Positions 43,724 through 54,196 of a stretch of DNA of 64,000 nucleotides are shown here, one piece after another. The notes under the pieces were generated by a model. The model had not been told where the DNA came from. It saw only the letters and a list, made by a program, of their open reading frames with translations, and ran no database searches. Position numbers and translations under genes: made by a program. Position 1 is the stretch's first letter. Every line of letters begins with the position of its first letter. Location: positions 218,291,679 to 218,355,678 of the forward strand of contig CM055265.1 of NCBI GenBank assembly GCA_029237695.1, given 5' to 3'. Source of the stretch: Conchocele bisecta (Eukaryota; Mollusca; Bivalvia; Lucinida; Thyasiridae).

Positions 43724-44456
43724 CAGTTCTTTAGGGTATTGTGGATTTTAGGGTATAGCGGATAGGTGGACTTTTTATTAAAATATTGTTTTATAATGTA
43801 CATTTAAAATAAATGTCACTGAACACAGATGTCAGTAATACTGAACCTAATTCCGGCAGTAGCGGATCGCCGATTTGGCGTATTTGTGGGGTTCGTTTGA
43901 AACTAAATATCACCTGAAAACACTATAGCAAAAGTATTTTTCAGAGCTATAAATGTTTTTTTTTAGAATTTTCTATCTACCAAATAAAGTAAAATGTAAC
44001 CGTGTGTAAATTTATTTTTTTTCACATTTTTCAAAGCGGGATTTTTTCATCCCGATCGTGAGAATTGGGTTTTGAGTCTCTAATCGGGAGACTCCCAATC
44101 AAATCGGGAGACTTGGCATGTCTGAATGTAATATACACGTGAGCATGTTTCCAAGTCATTTACAAAAGAAATACATGATTTGGAATGTTTTGAGATACCC
44201 CCTCAGCTGTTGTCGCACAGGTATCCATAGAAGGTATCCAGTACACCCTGAAGCTATCCGTTACTGACTAATTCAGTGCTTTAGGTAAACAATAAATAAT
44301 TCGAGGAAAACCTTGAAATAAATTGAAAAGGTAACCCAATTTGGAAAGAAGACACTTTTTCCTGTCTATTGGTACCAGGTACTTGCCAAAATGTTCTATT
44401 TTAAAGACGTGTGCAGAAATAATCTGCTTAGCTATCCGCTATACCCTAAAGAACTG
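43724..44456. mobile_element. Tc1/mariner-like MITE with TA duplication
   Basis: The ends CAGTTCTTTAGGG... and (inward) CAGTTCTTTAGGGTATAGCG are inverted, about 25 bp each, the left with an insertion. TA is present just outside both ends (43,722-43,723 and 44,457-44,458). CAGT termini with a TA duplication are the mark of Tc1/mariner elements. No transposase frame lies in the 733 bp, so it is non-autonomous. Confidence 0.65.
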
Positions 44457-44745
44457 TAGCTGAAACCATTGTACCCGCAACAATTTTTAGGTCTGTCAAT
44501 GAAATGACAAAATTATTTAATTGATAAACATAAAGTTTTCGCTGTTACTTAGTCATTAAAACGACTACATTTCTAGTTGTAACCAGTAAATAATTTCCAA
44601 ATTTCAAGTTGGATCTTATCAATAGAATTCTGTAATGATTAGATCACATGTATACACCTAGTTGACCTAAGTTACAACCCTGTTGCCCAAGCAAATGAAA
44701 GGCCCATATTAAGTGGAAATGATGTGAATTGATTGTGATACGCAC

Positions 44746-45087
44746 CTTCCAGCCGGCAGAACTGGTGCTGTCACCCTTGTCCTTGAAGTAAGGAACATTC
44801 TGCACCATCCAGTCGTAGATCTGCGACAGTGTCAGACGCTGTTCTGGCGAGGCCTGTATCGCCTTCGTAATTAGGTCAGCGTAAGACAAGTTTCCCCAAG
44901 CATTCCGCCTCGACGAGGTCTTCTTTAACCCCAGTCCATCCTTCACATGATCCCCACTTCCCGCTTCATCCGAGGCTGGCGATGTCTGCTGGCCCTCGAT
45001 GAAATCCTCCCGGGGGCGACATGGCCATGTATTTGACCGTGCCCTAATTTGTGGCTCAAAATTGGGATCTATTTCCACTGCGTCCAT
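44746..45087 (-). CDS. foxo: FOXO transcription factor, exon 1 (N-terminal half)
   Basis: First coding exon, 114 codons, of a FOXO-class forkhead factor. FOXO proteins are nuclear effectors of insulin/PI3K-Akt signalling that control stress resistance, metabolism and survival. Residues 4-26 carry the FOXO N-terminal signature (VEIDPNFEP, then RARSNTWP), with the first Akt site RxRxxT at R15-R17-T20. The forkhead domain begins near residue 60 ([14 protein letters not shown]) and continues through [17 protein letters not shown] to SSAGWK at 109-114. The chosen ATG at 45,085-45,087 starts MDAVEIDP, aligns with the family start, and has A at -3 and G at +4. An in-frame ATG 48 bp upstream (MKLFQ...) is less likely. 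The exon ends AAG|GTGCGT, a good splice donor in phase 0. The gene identity is secure; transcription start and 5' UTR are not visible. Confidence 0.96.
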
Positions 45088-45131
45088 TTTGGATTTTACA
45101 ACGCGCACTTGCCCTCTTAATTGGAATAATT

Positions 45132-45162
45132 TCACACGCGTGTAGTAAATCTACACGTGTGA
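45132..45162. promoter_or_regulatory. Imperfect palindrome with CACGTG just upstream of FOXO ATG
   Basis: TCACACGCGTGTAG and CTACACGTGTGA are inverted copies with a five-base loop; one arm holds ACGCGT and the other an E-box-like CACGTG. It lies 45 bp upstream of the FOXO start codon. It could be a transcription-factor site, a 5' UTR hairpin or a chance repeat; function is only inferred from position. Confidence 0.35.
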
Positions 45163-46550
45163 TTACCGTAATATATAATCCATTGTTTATGTTTGTAACA
45201 TCGAAAGCGTATGTCAACAACACATGTCAAAGGTAACGTACATAAGTCTTGATAAATCAAAACACAAGAAGCATTCTACATGCAAATCTATTACGAGACC
45301 ACGTGATGACGTAGTTGTTGTCACGGGTGATTTGCATATTGTGCGCAACAAGTTTCTGCGCATTTCATACACATATCTTCACTGTTTCTCATGTGCTATG
45401 CGAGAAAAAAAAGTACAATTGGAGCGCAGACAAAATAATAAGACATGAATTTAGACAACCTATTTAAGACTACACTGTAGTCCAGTTATTAATCCATTGA
45501 CATGCTTGCTATCAGGTCCGATGTGAAATATAACGGACAAGTCTGAAAACACTGCACGTGGTAGCTACATCGTACCATAGAGAGAACACCTGCAGCATTC
45601 CAGGCGCGTACTGGTCAATGTTGATGTTAGGGTGAGCCAATCTGGCGTAGCTGCATTATTTAAGGCCCTGCATGCTCGCGTCTGCATAATTTTCTGGGGC
45701 GGGGGTGAGGGGTATGGTATATGCCATTCCAGAGATACAGAACTCCTTCATAACTGAAGATTATGTGCCGGCGCCGTGTATATACAATGCTACCTGTTAT
45801 CTTTAGGTGATTTTTTTCAAAACATGCATATTGACCGAAAGTGCTCAGTGAATGGACATGGCAACATATATGGGCCGCGCTCTGTGAAAACCAGCTTTAA
45901 TTACTGACAACGTCATGAAAGCCTGAAATTGAAAATGACGTCGCAAAGTTAAGCTTAAGCTTACCAACGTCACACCTGATTTTGACACTCGAAATAGTTG
46001 CGTCATTGCAATAAGTAGTCCTATTTATAACCGTACGCTTTACTATTTGTGGCTCACAAACATTTTAATTTTGGATATGCGTAGCAGAATTTTACAGTTG
46101 TTTACATTTAAAACTAAATAATCATACGACCGATATTTTTAGATAACACATCACACACTCAGTATTATGTAATCATATTGCTAATATTTCTTTTAAACTT
46201 TATTTATATAATTATTTATACAATACAAACGCGGTAACAATTGTAGTCGGCGTAGATGGAGGCGTCTGTATGTTTCTTAATGTGGGTTGAAACCGGACTA
46301 CTCAAAGAAAACAAACTTATCTTGTCTGGCGACCACCATCAGATATACATGTACATTCAAACCTGTGAATAAAGACCAGCCATGGGAAGTGAAAAATATG
46401 GCCTTTGTTCACAGGTGGTCTTTATTCGCAGGGTCATTTATGTAGTAATTGTGCCATTGGGACAACACAATTGTGGCCTTTACAGCCAGGTGATTGCTAT
46501 TCGGAGGTGGTCTTTACCATAGGTTCGACTGTACTTACATTTTACAAATT

Positions 46551-46612
46551 GAGAATCGAACCCGGGGCGCATGTGTGCGCTCTTTACTAATTGTGCTAAA
46601 CGGTCCTGTTCA
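46551..46612 (-). repeat. tRNA-like SINE relic upstream of FOXO
   Basis: On the minus strand: GGACCGTTTAGCACAATTAG...GCGCCCCGGGTTCGATTCTC. A- and B-box-like elements are about 35 bp apart. Confidence 0.5.
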
Positions 46613-46951
46613 GATTACGTGAAAGTGTGCTCGCAAACGTTATATTATTAAATAAATGTATACAGTTGACTCATTAACTGGAACACGTATTCTGGATAAA
46701 TTAATTTAATTTAATTTACTGTTTCGCCTATCGAATGTTTCGAAAATCAACATAAAAATATAATTTGGAAATTTTCAGAAAAATAAGCTTATCCTAGATA
46801 TAACATTTCAGGCCCGTAGCCAGCCTTCAAAATAGTTGGGTGCGTAATGAGCCGCGGAGCGGCGAATACGAGCCACGAAGTGGCGATGGGGGTGGGTCCG
46901 GGAGGGAGGGGTTTACCCCCCTTCTGCGACGTGGGGTTTGGGGTCTCCACG

Positions 46952-48183
46952 AGTAGTATATAGGGAGTCAGTTCGTTACCGCGAAGTGTGGGGGAAGAAT
47001 TGAAAGCAGTGGGTAGCCCCATAGGTACCAAAAATAGAAAAATTTCCTGTTAATTTAAAGCGAAATAAATACAACCCACAGTAACAAAATAAAATGTCAT
47101 ACTGTAGTATAAGGGAATGGCGGTTCTGGACCACTTTTAATATTCCCTCATATAAAGTGCGTGAGCCCTTGTTAGTCATTAGGTATATAAGTAGCTGGAA
47201 TCGCGTTATCGTTATAAGCGGGCTATGGTGACCAGTTTATAACGTACACCTACAGGGTCCTTATTTTAACCTAGGCGGGCGGGTACGCATGGAAAAATTA
47301 GAATAGTTAGCAATTGGGAGCTAGGTGGGCGGGTACGCATGAGTTTGGTGTAGGTAGCTGAAAACATCCGCAATTTGGGGACCAGTGTTATGTCATTGAA
47401 TTAATTAATATTTTGTAGAAATTAGATCCATTGGGGATGGGATGTTAGCCTCCATTTGCATCTCAAGTTAATGGCGGTTCTGGGCTCAAAACCATGGCAC
47501 TTACATTATTTTAAGGCTACTTTTTTAATTCGCTCTAAACGTGTCAGTTCGTTACCGCGAAGTGTGGGGGAAGAATTGAAAGCAGTGGTGGTACCAAAAA
47601 TAAATAGTAAAATTTTCCTGTTAATTTAAAGCGAAAATAAATTTACAACCACAGTAAAAAATAAATGTTCATACTGTAGTATAAGAGAATAGCGGTTCTG
47701 GACCACTTTTTATATTTCCTTATATAGTGTGCGTGTGCCCTTGTTATTCATTAGGTTATAAATATCTGGAAATCGTGTCATCGTTATAAGCGGTCTATTG
47801 GTGACCAGTTTATAACGTACACCTGCAGAGTCCTTTTTTTAACCTAGGCGGGGGGCGGGTACGCATGGATTTAATTTTGGAAAATTAGAATAGTAATTGG
47901 ACCTAGGTGGGAGGATTACGCATGTTGTTTTGGTGAGGTGTTGAAACCTATCCATTTGGGGACCAGTGTTAGGTAGCCTGAATTAAGTTTTGTAGAAATT
48001 AGATCCATTTCGGGGGGCACGTCAAGGTCAATGCCGGTTCTGGCTCAAATCGAAAATAACCCTAACCAATGACTTTAGTTTGGTTTTTAATGCTCTTCTA
48101 AACGTGTCAGTTCGTTACCGCGAAGTGTGGGGGAAAAGCAGTTGGTAGCCCCCGACAAAATATGTGTCTTCTATATAGGGGAG
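46952..48183. repeat. Left terminal inverted region with tandem units of about 565-575 bp
   Basis: A unit opening GTCAGTTCGTTACCGCGAAG starts at about 46,967, recurs at about 47,543, and begins again at about 48,107 before stopping. Each unit contains GTTATCGTTATAAGCGG, a TATAACGTACACCT block and two GGTACGCATG boxes. The unit sequence is matched in inverted orientation by the right end. The region ends with a block containing GACAAAATATGTGTCTTC that is also found inverted at 54,740-54,765, which marks the inner edge. Confidence 0.85.
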
Positions 48184-48283
48184 GGTTCGGATACTTTTTT
48201 TCCAAAATGGCTACTACATGTAGAAACCGGGGTCGCGACTACCAGAGTGCTGGTGTACGGAGTCGCTAGTTTCGTTTTTATCA

Positions 48284-48963
48284 TTAGGCGTACCGGACTG
48301 TTTGGCGGGGTGTACGAACTGGGAGTCGGTGTCTGTTTTGTTCTTCCAGAGTCGACAGGTCTCTAGAGTCACGAATGGGAACAGTGGTCTGCATACCGCG
48401 TACGCCACAAAAAAACAACCCAAACCACCACTTTGCATTCTCTACGGTTCTCCAGATGTCGTGTACCTCCAGCTCGTCTTGCTTCTTTGGACACTCGGAA
48501 TCGGCATCACCGGAAATTGCGTCCAACAGTCTGCGTTCCAGTGTATCCAACCGGTTCTCCAAACGTCTCTCCATGTCGAACGAGCTTGCGTTGCGTTTCG
48601 TATATCTTCTAGTAGATCCGTGGGGAACTTGGTGGGAGGGCCAGGTGCGGTCACCATGTGTACTACGGGGGTGGGGGTTTCTAAATTTGTTTCAAATTTG
48701 GTTTCTTCGGGTTTTGTACTACGTTCCGCATCGACAGCGTCCCATATTTTTCGAAGACGAGTTGTACCGATTCCAAATTTCTTCTTCGTAATATCTGCAG
48801 ACTCTATACCCCGAAGATTACGGATATCTTCTATATCTTGTTCGGACAAATTTTGCTTTGGTGGCATATTGTAGGCAACAAAATATGCAAGTACATATAA
48901 ATATATAGTTTGCCCAATGTTCAACATGATTTGTCTAGGTAAAACCAGGCATACCAGCACCAC
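48284..48963 (-). pseudogene. Polinton small gene: HTH-like N part plus coiled-coil part, two overlapping frames
   Basis: Two overlapping minus-strand frames. The first (48,442-48,963, 173 codons) has a better internal start at MPPKQNLSEQDIEDI and a segment DITKKKFGIGTTRLRKIW that resembles a helix-turn-helix. The second (48,284-48,574, 96 codons) starts MERRLENRLDTLERRLLDAI, a charged heptad-like coiled coil. In the overlap the first frame turns into tryptophan-rich sequence unlike its beginning. This suggests one gene broken by a frameshift near 48,570, or two overlapping genes. No family assigned. The 190-residue plus-strand frame here is a shadow. Confidence 0.5.
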
Positions 48964-49062
48964 AACTAGGCATACTCGTTACCACAACTAGGCATACCAG
49001 CACCACGACTAGGCATACTAACACCACAACTAGGCATACTCGTTAACCACACCTAGGCATAC
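48955..49062. repeat. Tandem ACTAGGCATAC repeat inside the Polinton-like element
   Basis: ACTAGGCATAC recurs five times at spacings of about 20-23 bp, linked by ACCACAA or ACCACGA. It separates the small minus-strand gene from the plus-strand gene that follows. Confidence 0.75.
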
Positions 49063-49129
49063 CGAATGGGGAAAAACGTGCCTAGCGACCCTTTCTACAT
49101 GGAGTATCCCTTTTGAAACCCTTCCAAAA

Positions 49130-49395
49130 TCGTGGTAGAATATTAGCATTGTTCAGTAATTGTTAAGCATTTGTTCAGCATTATTAAGCAATTGCTAAGC
49201 ATTGTTAAGCAATTGTTAAGCATTGCTCAGTAATTGTTAGGCCTTGTTAAGTGTTGTTAAACATTGTTAAGCTTTGCTCAGTAATTTTAATCATTGCTCA
49301 GTAATTGTTAAACATTGCTCAGTAACTGTTAAGCATTTGTTCAGCATTGTTAAGTAATTGCTCAGTAATTGTTAAGCATTACTCAGTAAGAGTTA
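49130..49395. repeat. Degenerate GTTAAGCATTGCTCAGTAATT array
   Basis: About a dozen imperfect copies of TTGTTAAGCATTG and CTCAGTAATTG alternate over 265 bp. The repeat is noncoding and lies just upstream of the plus-strand small ORF at 49,432. It could be a spacer, a binding-site array or a replication-related region; the sequence does not decide between these. Confidence 0.7.
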
Positions 49396-49431
49396 ATAAT
49401 TTTTAGTATTAAATTTATAATAATAAAATAT

Positions 49432-49727
49432 GTCTACGTGTGGTGAAGAAATAAAACAATTTTCGCAGAAAATAGATAAACCTGTTTGTAGTGATAATTC
49501 TAAAGAATTAATTAATGAAGAGAAAATAGATAAAACCACCTGTAGTGATAATTTTGAAGAAAAAAAAAAATAGTTTCCACACGCCATATGGATTGAGGAA
49601 AAAAGGAATTAAATATCATGATCCCGGATCTGTTCGTATGTGTAATTTGATAGAGACCTATTTAGGAGAGGGGTATGATGTAGTAAGTGCACAAGCGTTA
49701 GTTGATAACCCACATGTGTTTGGATAG
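49432..49727 (+). pseudogene. Polinton small gene broken or shifted at a poly-A tract
   Basis: A frame starts MSTCGEEIKQFSQKIDK and runs 46 codons to TAG just after a run of about 12 A (49,559-49,571). In the next frame the coding pattern continues across the same run as NSFHTPYGLRKKGIKYHDPG and ends ...VDNPHVFG at 49,727. A one-base change in the A run would join them. This could be decay, an assembly error at a homopolymer, or slippage during expression. The N part is acidic and low in complexity; no family recognised. Confidence 0.5.
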
Positions 49728-49913
49728 ATCACCTTCAATCAAAAACCTGTCTATTATAGAAAGCGCTACCAAGGTTTTTCGGCTACCTTTTTTAAAGAAA
49801 ATTAATCTGTAGCTGCACCCCCGGTTTCTACATTGAAAAACAAAATATGTATTCGATTTATTCGACTAGCAGGTTTACTTGGTGGTGCGTTCAAATTTCA
49901 ACCAGATATTAAT

Positions 49914-50180
49914 TTAACCCCTCGTACTGCCGGAGATATGGATTAATTCTTTTCCATGTAGGTTTTTTTCGAACTGTTTCATAATAGCTTCAACAAGCGG
50001 GCTCATCATCGAATCTTTACAAATTTCAACAACAGGTTTTCGTTTTGTAGCGGCTTCTAGCTCCCTCTCTTCCTCGTGTAACTTTTTTAGACGTTCTATA
50101 ATTCCGTCTTGGAGACCTAAAATATCCTCATAGCAAGCCTCATCAAATTTTATTTTTACGTCTTCTTCTTTTGTGAACAT
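49914..50180 (-). CDS. Polinton small ORF, predicted coiled-coil protein (88 aa)
   Basis: 88 residues beginning MFTKEEDVKIKFDEACYEDI; residues 20-50 are highly charged and helix-prone (ERLKKLHEEERELEAATKRK). The frame is complete, with an AT-rich leader upstream like the neighbouring genes of the element. Its function is unknown. Its position next to PolB and its small size fit the lineage-specific accessory genes of Polintons. Confidence 0.5.
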   Translation of the reverse strand: MFTKEEDVKIKFDEACYEDILGLQDGIIERLKKLHEEERELEAATKRKPVVEICKDSMMSPLVEAIMKQFEKNLHGKELIHISGSTRG

Positions 50181-50289
50181 ATTTTTATATATATAACTAC
50201 ATATTATAAATGTTTAACATAAAATCACAATTGGAAATAAATATGTTAGACATTTATATGTAGATATATGAAGTAATTCTTGAAGAATT

Positions 50290-50542
50290 ATGCCTAAATC
50301 GGTTATTACGCAGGAAGCGCTGGTAGATATTTTACAATCACGTGGAATTGTTCCTGCCTATGAAGTTAGAAAGAAACACCATATTGGCCCCAAAACGCCT
50401 TACAGATATGTGGGAATATGATAAATTTATAATGGGATTATCTAGAGATAATTGGCCAAAAAACCCGGAAACCCGTGATAAGCCCCCCGTTGGAAGACCT
50501 AAGGTGTGTAAGATACCTTCAAAAATTGAACAGGCTGCATAA
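50290..50542 (+). pseudogene. Polinton small basic ORF, frameshifted
   Basis: Frame one (50,290-50,421) starts MPKSVITQEALVDILQSRG and stops after 43 codons. An overlapping frame (50,342-50,542) continues as LAPKRLTDMWEYDKFIMGLS and ends PVGRPKVCKIPSKIEQAA. The first starts convincingly and the second ends convincingly, so a single small gene with one frameshift near 50,370-50,400 is likely. GRPK resembles an AT-hook core but occurs once. No family recognised. Confidence 0.45.
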
Positions 50543-50559
50543 TTTTATTTAATGAAAGT

Positions 50560-53500
50560 TTAAAGGGGTTCTGTATGTATCCCATCTTCTAAAACCCTTC
50601 TCTTGTCATAGTAAGCGGACAGTCCTAATTTATTTTGGGTATATGTTTTCATAACACCATTTCTAATTATAAACACTCTATCCGTTCCAACCTGGTGTAG
50701 GGCCTCCATATACCTTCTCCATGTGAGAGGATTTTGCCTGGCAGATAACCCCTTCGCTGAATGTTTTACTTGGGCTGTGTCTACTTTTTCAACCACATAA
50801 CACTTGCTGCATAGTGCGATTGCACGATCTCCTTGGAACTCTGTTTTGAATAGCCCTGGTTCTCTATTACTCCATTTATCCCAAGCTAACCATTCTTTTT
50901 ATGTTTTTTGAAATCCTCCACCATTTCTGGTTTTATCATTCCATCCAGCTCTCCACCCTTCATGCTAACCCCCATATACAAACTATCAGTGTCCATCTGT
51001 ATTAGTTCAAAATCTGCTCTATCTACGTATTTATCCATAAAATCGTAATAAAATTCTAACATTCTTAGTTTTGCGTATTGGTATACAGCAATCCCACAGT
51101 GAAATGGACGAGTCATATTGGCATTTACTTTTCTTGAGGATATTTCTTAAGAATCTCCTATTTCCTCTAAATCATCGAAATACGCTGATCTTAAAGCTTT
51201 GTCCACACATTTTTCATCTTTTGTATACGTTGTGTTGAGGTGTTTTTTCGGGGGATTCTATCATTTTCCCGCAACATGAGTTACCTAATAGTTTCATTAT
51301 ATCTGCAATTGGGGACTTGGAGCTATCAACATCTCCGGATCTCCTGGCTGAAGTAACTTCTTTAACAAACCATTCAAAGGGCTTACCTGCTGTATAATTT
51401 ATTACTCTGTAAATCCCTGTAATTTCTAAACCCTGCTTCAAATACCATTTTAATAATGGGGCAAATAGTAATACTTTTTTAGCAGACATTGCACCTACTA
51501 GTTTTCTGCCATCTCCTCTTGCGCGGTTAGTTTCTTGTAAATACTGTAACATCTTCTCTGGAACTTCCTCCTCCTCTACAATCCTATTTATAAATTTTGG
51601 GGACATTTCGGAAAACTTCTCTTTTAAACTGCTGGGAACCTCTATATCTACTTTAGCAAAGACAAAACACTTACCATTTAAAACCGCCTTGGAAAACTTA
51701 TTTATTTTAATAGGGTCGTGAGGGCTGCTTTCCTCGTGTAGTTTCCCTTCGCCACATGGCATATGTTTGCTTAATGTTGATAAATATAGGGCGTTTGCAT
51801 CAAAACCAAGTACGGCTTCGCAAAGCTTTCCATTTCCATCTGGGGCTGACCTAATTCTCGTAACACCTGCTTCTAAATATCTTGTAAACACAATTGACGG
51901 ACCTCCAACTAATGCTCCTTTTAACATTTCATATATTTCCTCAGTGGGGGCATACAGTGGCGGACATATCGCGTCTGCTATCTTACTCTCTTTTGTTTGG
52001 TAAGGTTTTATATGGTTTTTTATCGTTCCTCTGAGAATATATTGTAAAGCAACTCCTGGTAGGGTAACTGCATCCTTAAACATATCTATACCTTTTGTTT
52101 GGTAAAATTTTGTCATTTTTCCGATAGCTTCTAAAAAGGGGCCAACATCCAAGTTGTTATAGTATTTTAACCAGTCTTTGAAAGACTTCATATTTAATCT
52201 GTTATAAATGTTGTTGCACTCTTCCAACTGTTTTTTGGTTATCGCTTTATTTGGAGTTAATTTATTTGTCCAATTTTTAAGTGGTGGTAAACCCTCATAA
52301 GATAGTTTATCGGGGGAATCGAACCATTCGTAGGGGAAGAAGGATTTTTCACCTTCGCATCCATAAGCCTTAACCCATCTATCATAATCGATACCAGGAG
52401 CAAGATATAATTTTACATCTAAAAACCTAAATTCTGGTGTAAATAGAAAAATGGCTGTATTGGCTTTCTTTCCTACTAGTACCTTAGTGGTTTTATCCGG
52501 TAAAACGTCAACTAAATGCTTCTTTATTAAATTAAGATCGTAATTACTGGAATTGAACCCAATTACTGGGACTTGTGAAATCCAACGGGTAATTTCTCGC
52601 TGCTGAGAAGTGTAAAGATACTCCATGTCTGCAGGGTACCCATATGTATTGTTGCTCCCCACGGCCTCTCGGATATTGTCTCCCCTTCTCTTTACATCTT
52701 CCATAAATAGGGTTACTAATTGTTTTGGAGAAGTATCACATATGTGAGTTATATTGTTGGATAGAGTATCCCCTATACTAACACTTATTGGGACATGTTC
52801 GTTTATAAACTCTAAATCTTTAGTTGGGTTACGCTTTTCTTTACTTCCGTCTAAATATGCTTCAAAATCGTATACAATATGATATGGGTAAATCACTGTA
52901 GGAGACTTTTCGAGTTCCTTTACATCCTCAGGTTTACAAATTGCATCATACTCGCATTCAAAAATAGTTACTAATTTACACTTACCCTCAATTGCTTCGT
53001 CTCTCTCGTTGGATCTTCTAAGCTTATTTTTATAATCTTTACAATGTTTGGGACACCCGTGCCAATAACAGCCGTGAAATTGATAAACCGTATCAGTCAT
53101 AGGGCAATACCCATCCACTGGGGCTCCCGCAATTATTCTTTCTCCACCGTGGCCACATACTGCAGTGTGAATGTGGGGTTCCTGGCAAAGATTTATCCAA
53201 CTAATTGATTTCTTGCTACAACTGGGTTTTGGATAGAAAGCTCTTTCGAACGCTGATACTGGTCCATCTATTTTTTCCCCTTTACACGATACTTTGGTTA
53301 ATCTCTTCATACAAGTCAATGCGTGCCGGGTTAAATTACTGACCTTTGTGAAACGTTGTTTACAGTCAAAACAGCAATAATTGTTTTCAGAGGCTTTATT
53401 CATATCTGTAATAAGGAAGGCGTGATCGTTATAGATGCCTATTTTCATCTTTTTATTACCAATCTTGTCGTAATGAGTTGCTACTTTTCTTAAATACCAT

Positions 53501-53877
53501 GTTCCCTCTTCTGTAGGTTCGTATGCATCAATACCTATGTTAAAACACTCTTCTATTTTCTTGATATCTCCAAATAGTATGGGGCCTTCGGGTTTCGATA
53601 ACTTATGGGTTTTACAAAACTGTAAATATTGATGCTGGAGCTCTTTGGTCAATGTTAAACACCTATCGGCTCTAAGCTTCGAAGTGTGGAGCGCCAAGCA
53701 TCTGAACAAACAAAGATCATCATTGAAACTATCCAGGGGCTTCATCCCTTTCTTATATCGCAACCACTCCGGCATTCGACCTCCTGCCACTTTTTCGGAT
53801 TGCATTCCAGCATCACCTTTGGGGATTTCATACCCCTTTAAAGCTGTTCCATATACTATTTTAACGCTGACACCCAT
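50560..53877 (-). pseudogene. Protein-primed family B DNA polymerase (Polinton type), disrupted
   Basis: The main frame (51,214-53,877) codes 887 residues. In order: an OTU-like loop D-x-x-C-LFR (D53, C56); a C2HC zinc finger (C169, C172, H185, C189); a YQFHGCYWHGCPKHC block (265-279) typical of an endonuclease-like region in such polymerases; then 3'-5' exonuclease motifs I (YDFEA, D337/E339), II (FNSSNYD) and III (YNNLD, D577). Polymerase motif A is FDANALY (D693). Motif B is K862-x3-NSCCG, with C where Y is usual. Motif C (MDTDSLY) lies in a separate frame, 50,886-51,116, at about 50,985-50,993. Coding continues in a third frame to 50,560. Breaks are a frameshift near 51,214-51,225, an in-frame TAA at 51,147-51,149 and a frameshift near 50,887. 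Family DNA_pol_B_2 is confident; activity is unlikely. Confidence 0.9.
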
Positions 53878-53927
53878 CCATCTTACAAACCTCCATTTTG
53901 TGCTTGGCCTATCTATTTTATCTATGT

Positions 53928-54128
53928 TTAATCTGCTGCTTCTTGTTTATTAATCCACTCTTCAACCTCATCGTAACCCCTAAACCACGGACTTTCGGAT
54001 AAATTTTTATAAAATACCAACGTTGTCGGCTTTCCTCTTGCGTCTCTCCCCTCTTGGTGAATTAATTTGTAAGAAAAAGAGAATCTTAGGTAAAAACTGT
54101 CAGTTAACAAAGGCTCTAACTCGCCCAT
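53928..54128 (-). CDS. Polinton small ORF upstream of PolB (66 aa)
   Basis: 66 residues starting MGELEPLLTDSFYLRFSFSY and ending EEWINKQEAAD, rich in aromatic residues. It lies 50 bp before the PolB start on the same strand, so the two may share a transcript. Family and function are not recognised. Confidence 0.45.
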   Translation of the reverse strand: MGELEPLLTDSFYLRFSFSYKLIHQEGRDARGKPTTLVFYKNLSESPWFRGYDEVEEWINKQEAAD

Positions 54129-54196
54129 TATCCTTTTGCTGTTATTTATTTGAAGTTTTATTTTCAGGGTTATTGTAGTTATCCTACGCCCTTTTA

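Larger units (their letters stand above)
23524..44745 (-). other. FOXO intron 1 (21.2 kb) splitting the forkhead domain
   Basis: The donor GTGCGT at 44,740-44,745 and acceptor CAG at 23,524-23,526 (minus strand) bound a 21,222-bp phase-0 intron between GWK and NSIRH. An intron at this place in the forkhead domain is a known feature of animal FOXO genes; in human FOXO1 it is the intron broken in PAX3-FOXO1 fusions. Most of the intron can be assigned to transposon-derived repeats listed separately. I see no other host exon in it. The only well-formed coding frame is the virus-type zinc-finger ORF at 42,891-43,247, on the opposite strand. Confidence 0.93.
45088..46951. other. FOXO 5' flank; no coding gene seen
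   Basis: This is the upstream side of FOXO and should hold the promoter and 5' UTR, but no TATA box or start site can be fixed by eye. An imperfect palindrome lies 45 bp upstream of the ATG (separate entry). The region also holds a tRNA-like relic at 46,551-46,612 and, from about 46,810, a repeat starting CAGGCCCGTAGCCAG with G-rich sequence. The Polinton-like element is inserted into that last repeat. Similar G-rich sequence recurs at 56,761, beyond the element. Confidence 0.5.

Noticed and set aside
48302..48874. 190-residue plus-strand frame in the Polinton-like element
   Set aside because: Opposite to the minus-strand HTH/coiled-coil gene, which has a better start, charged helices and typical composition.
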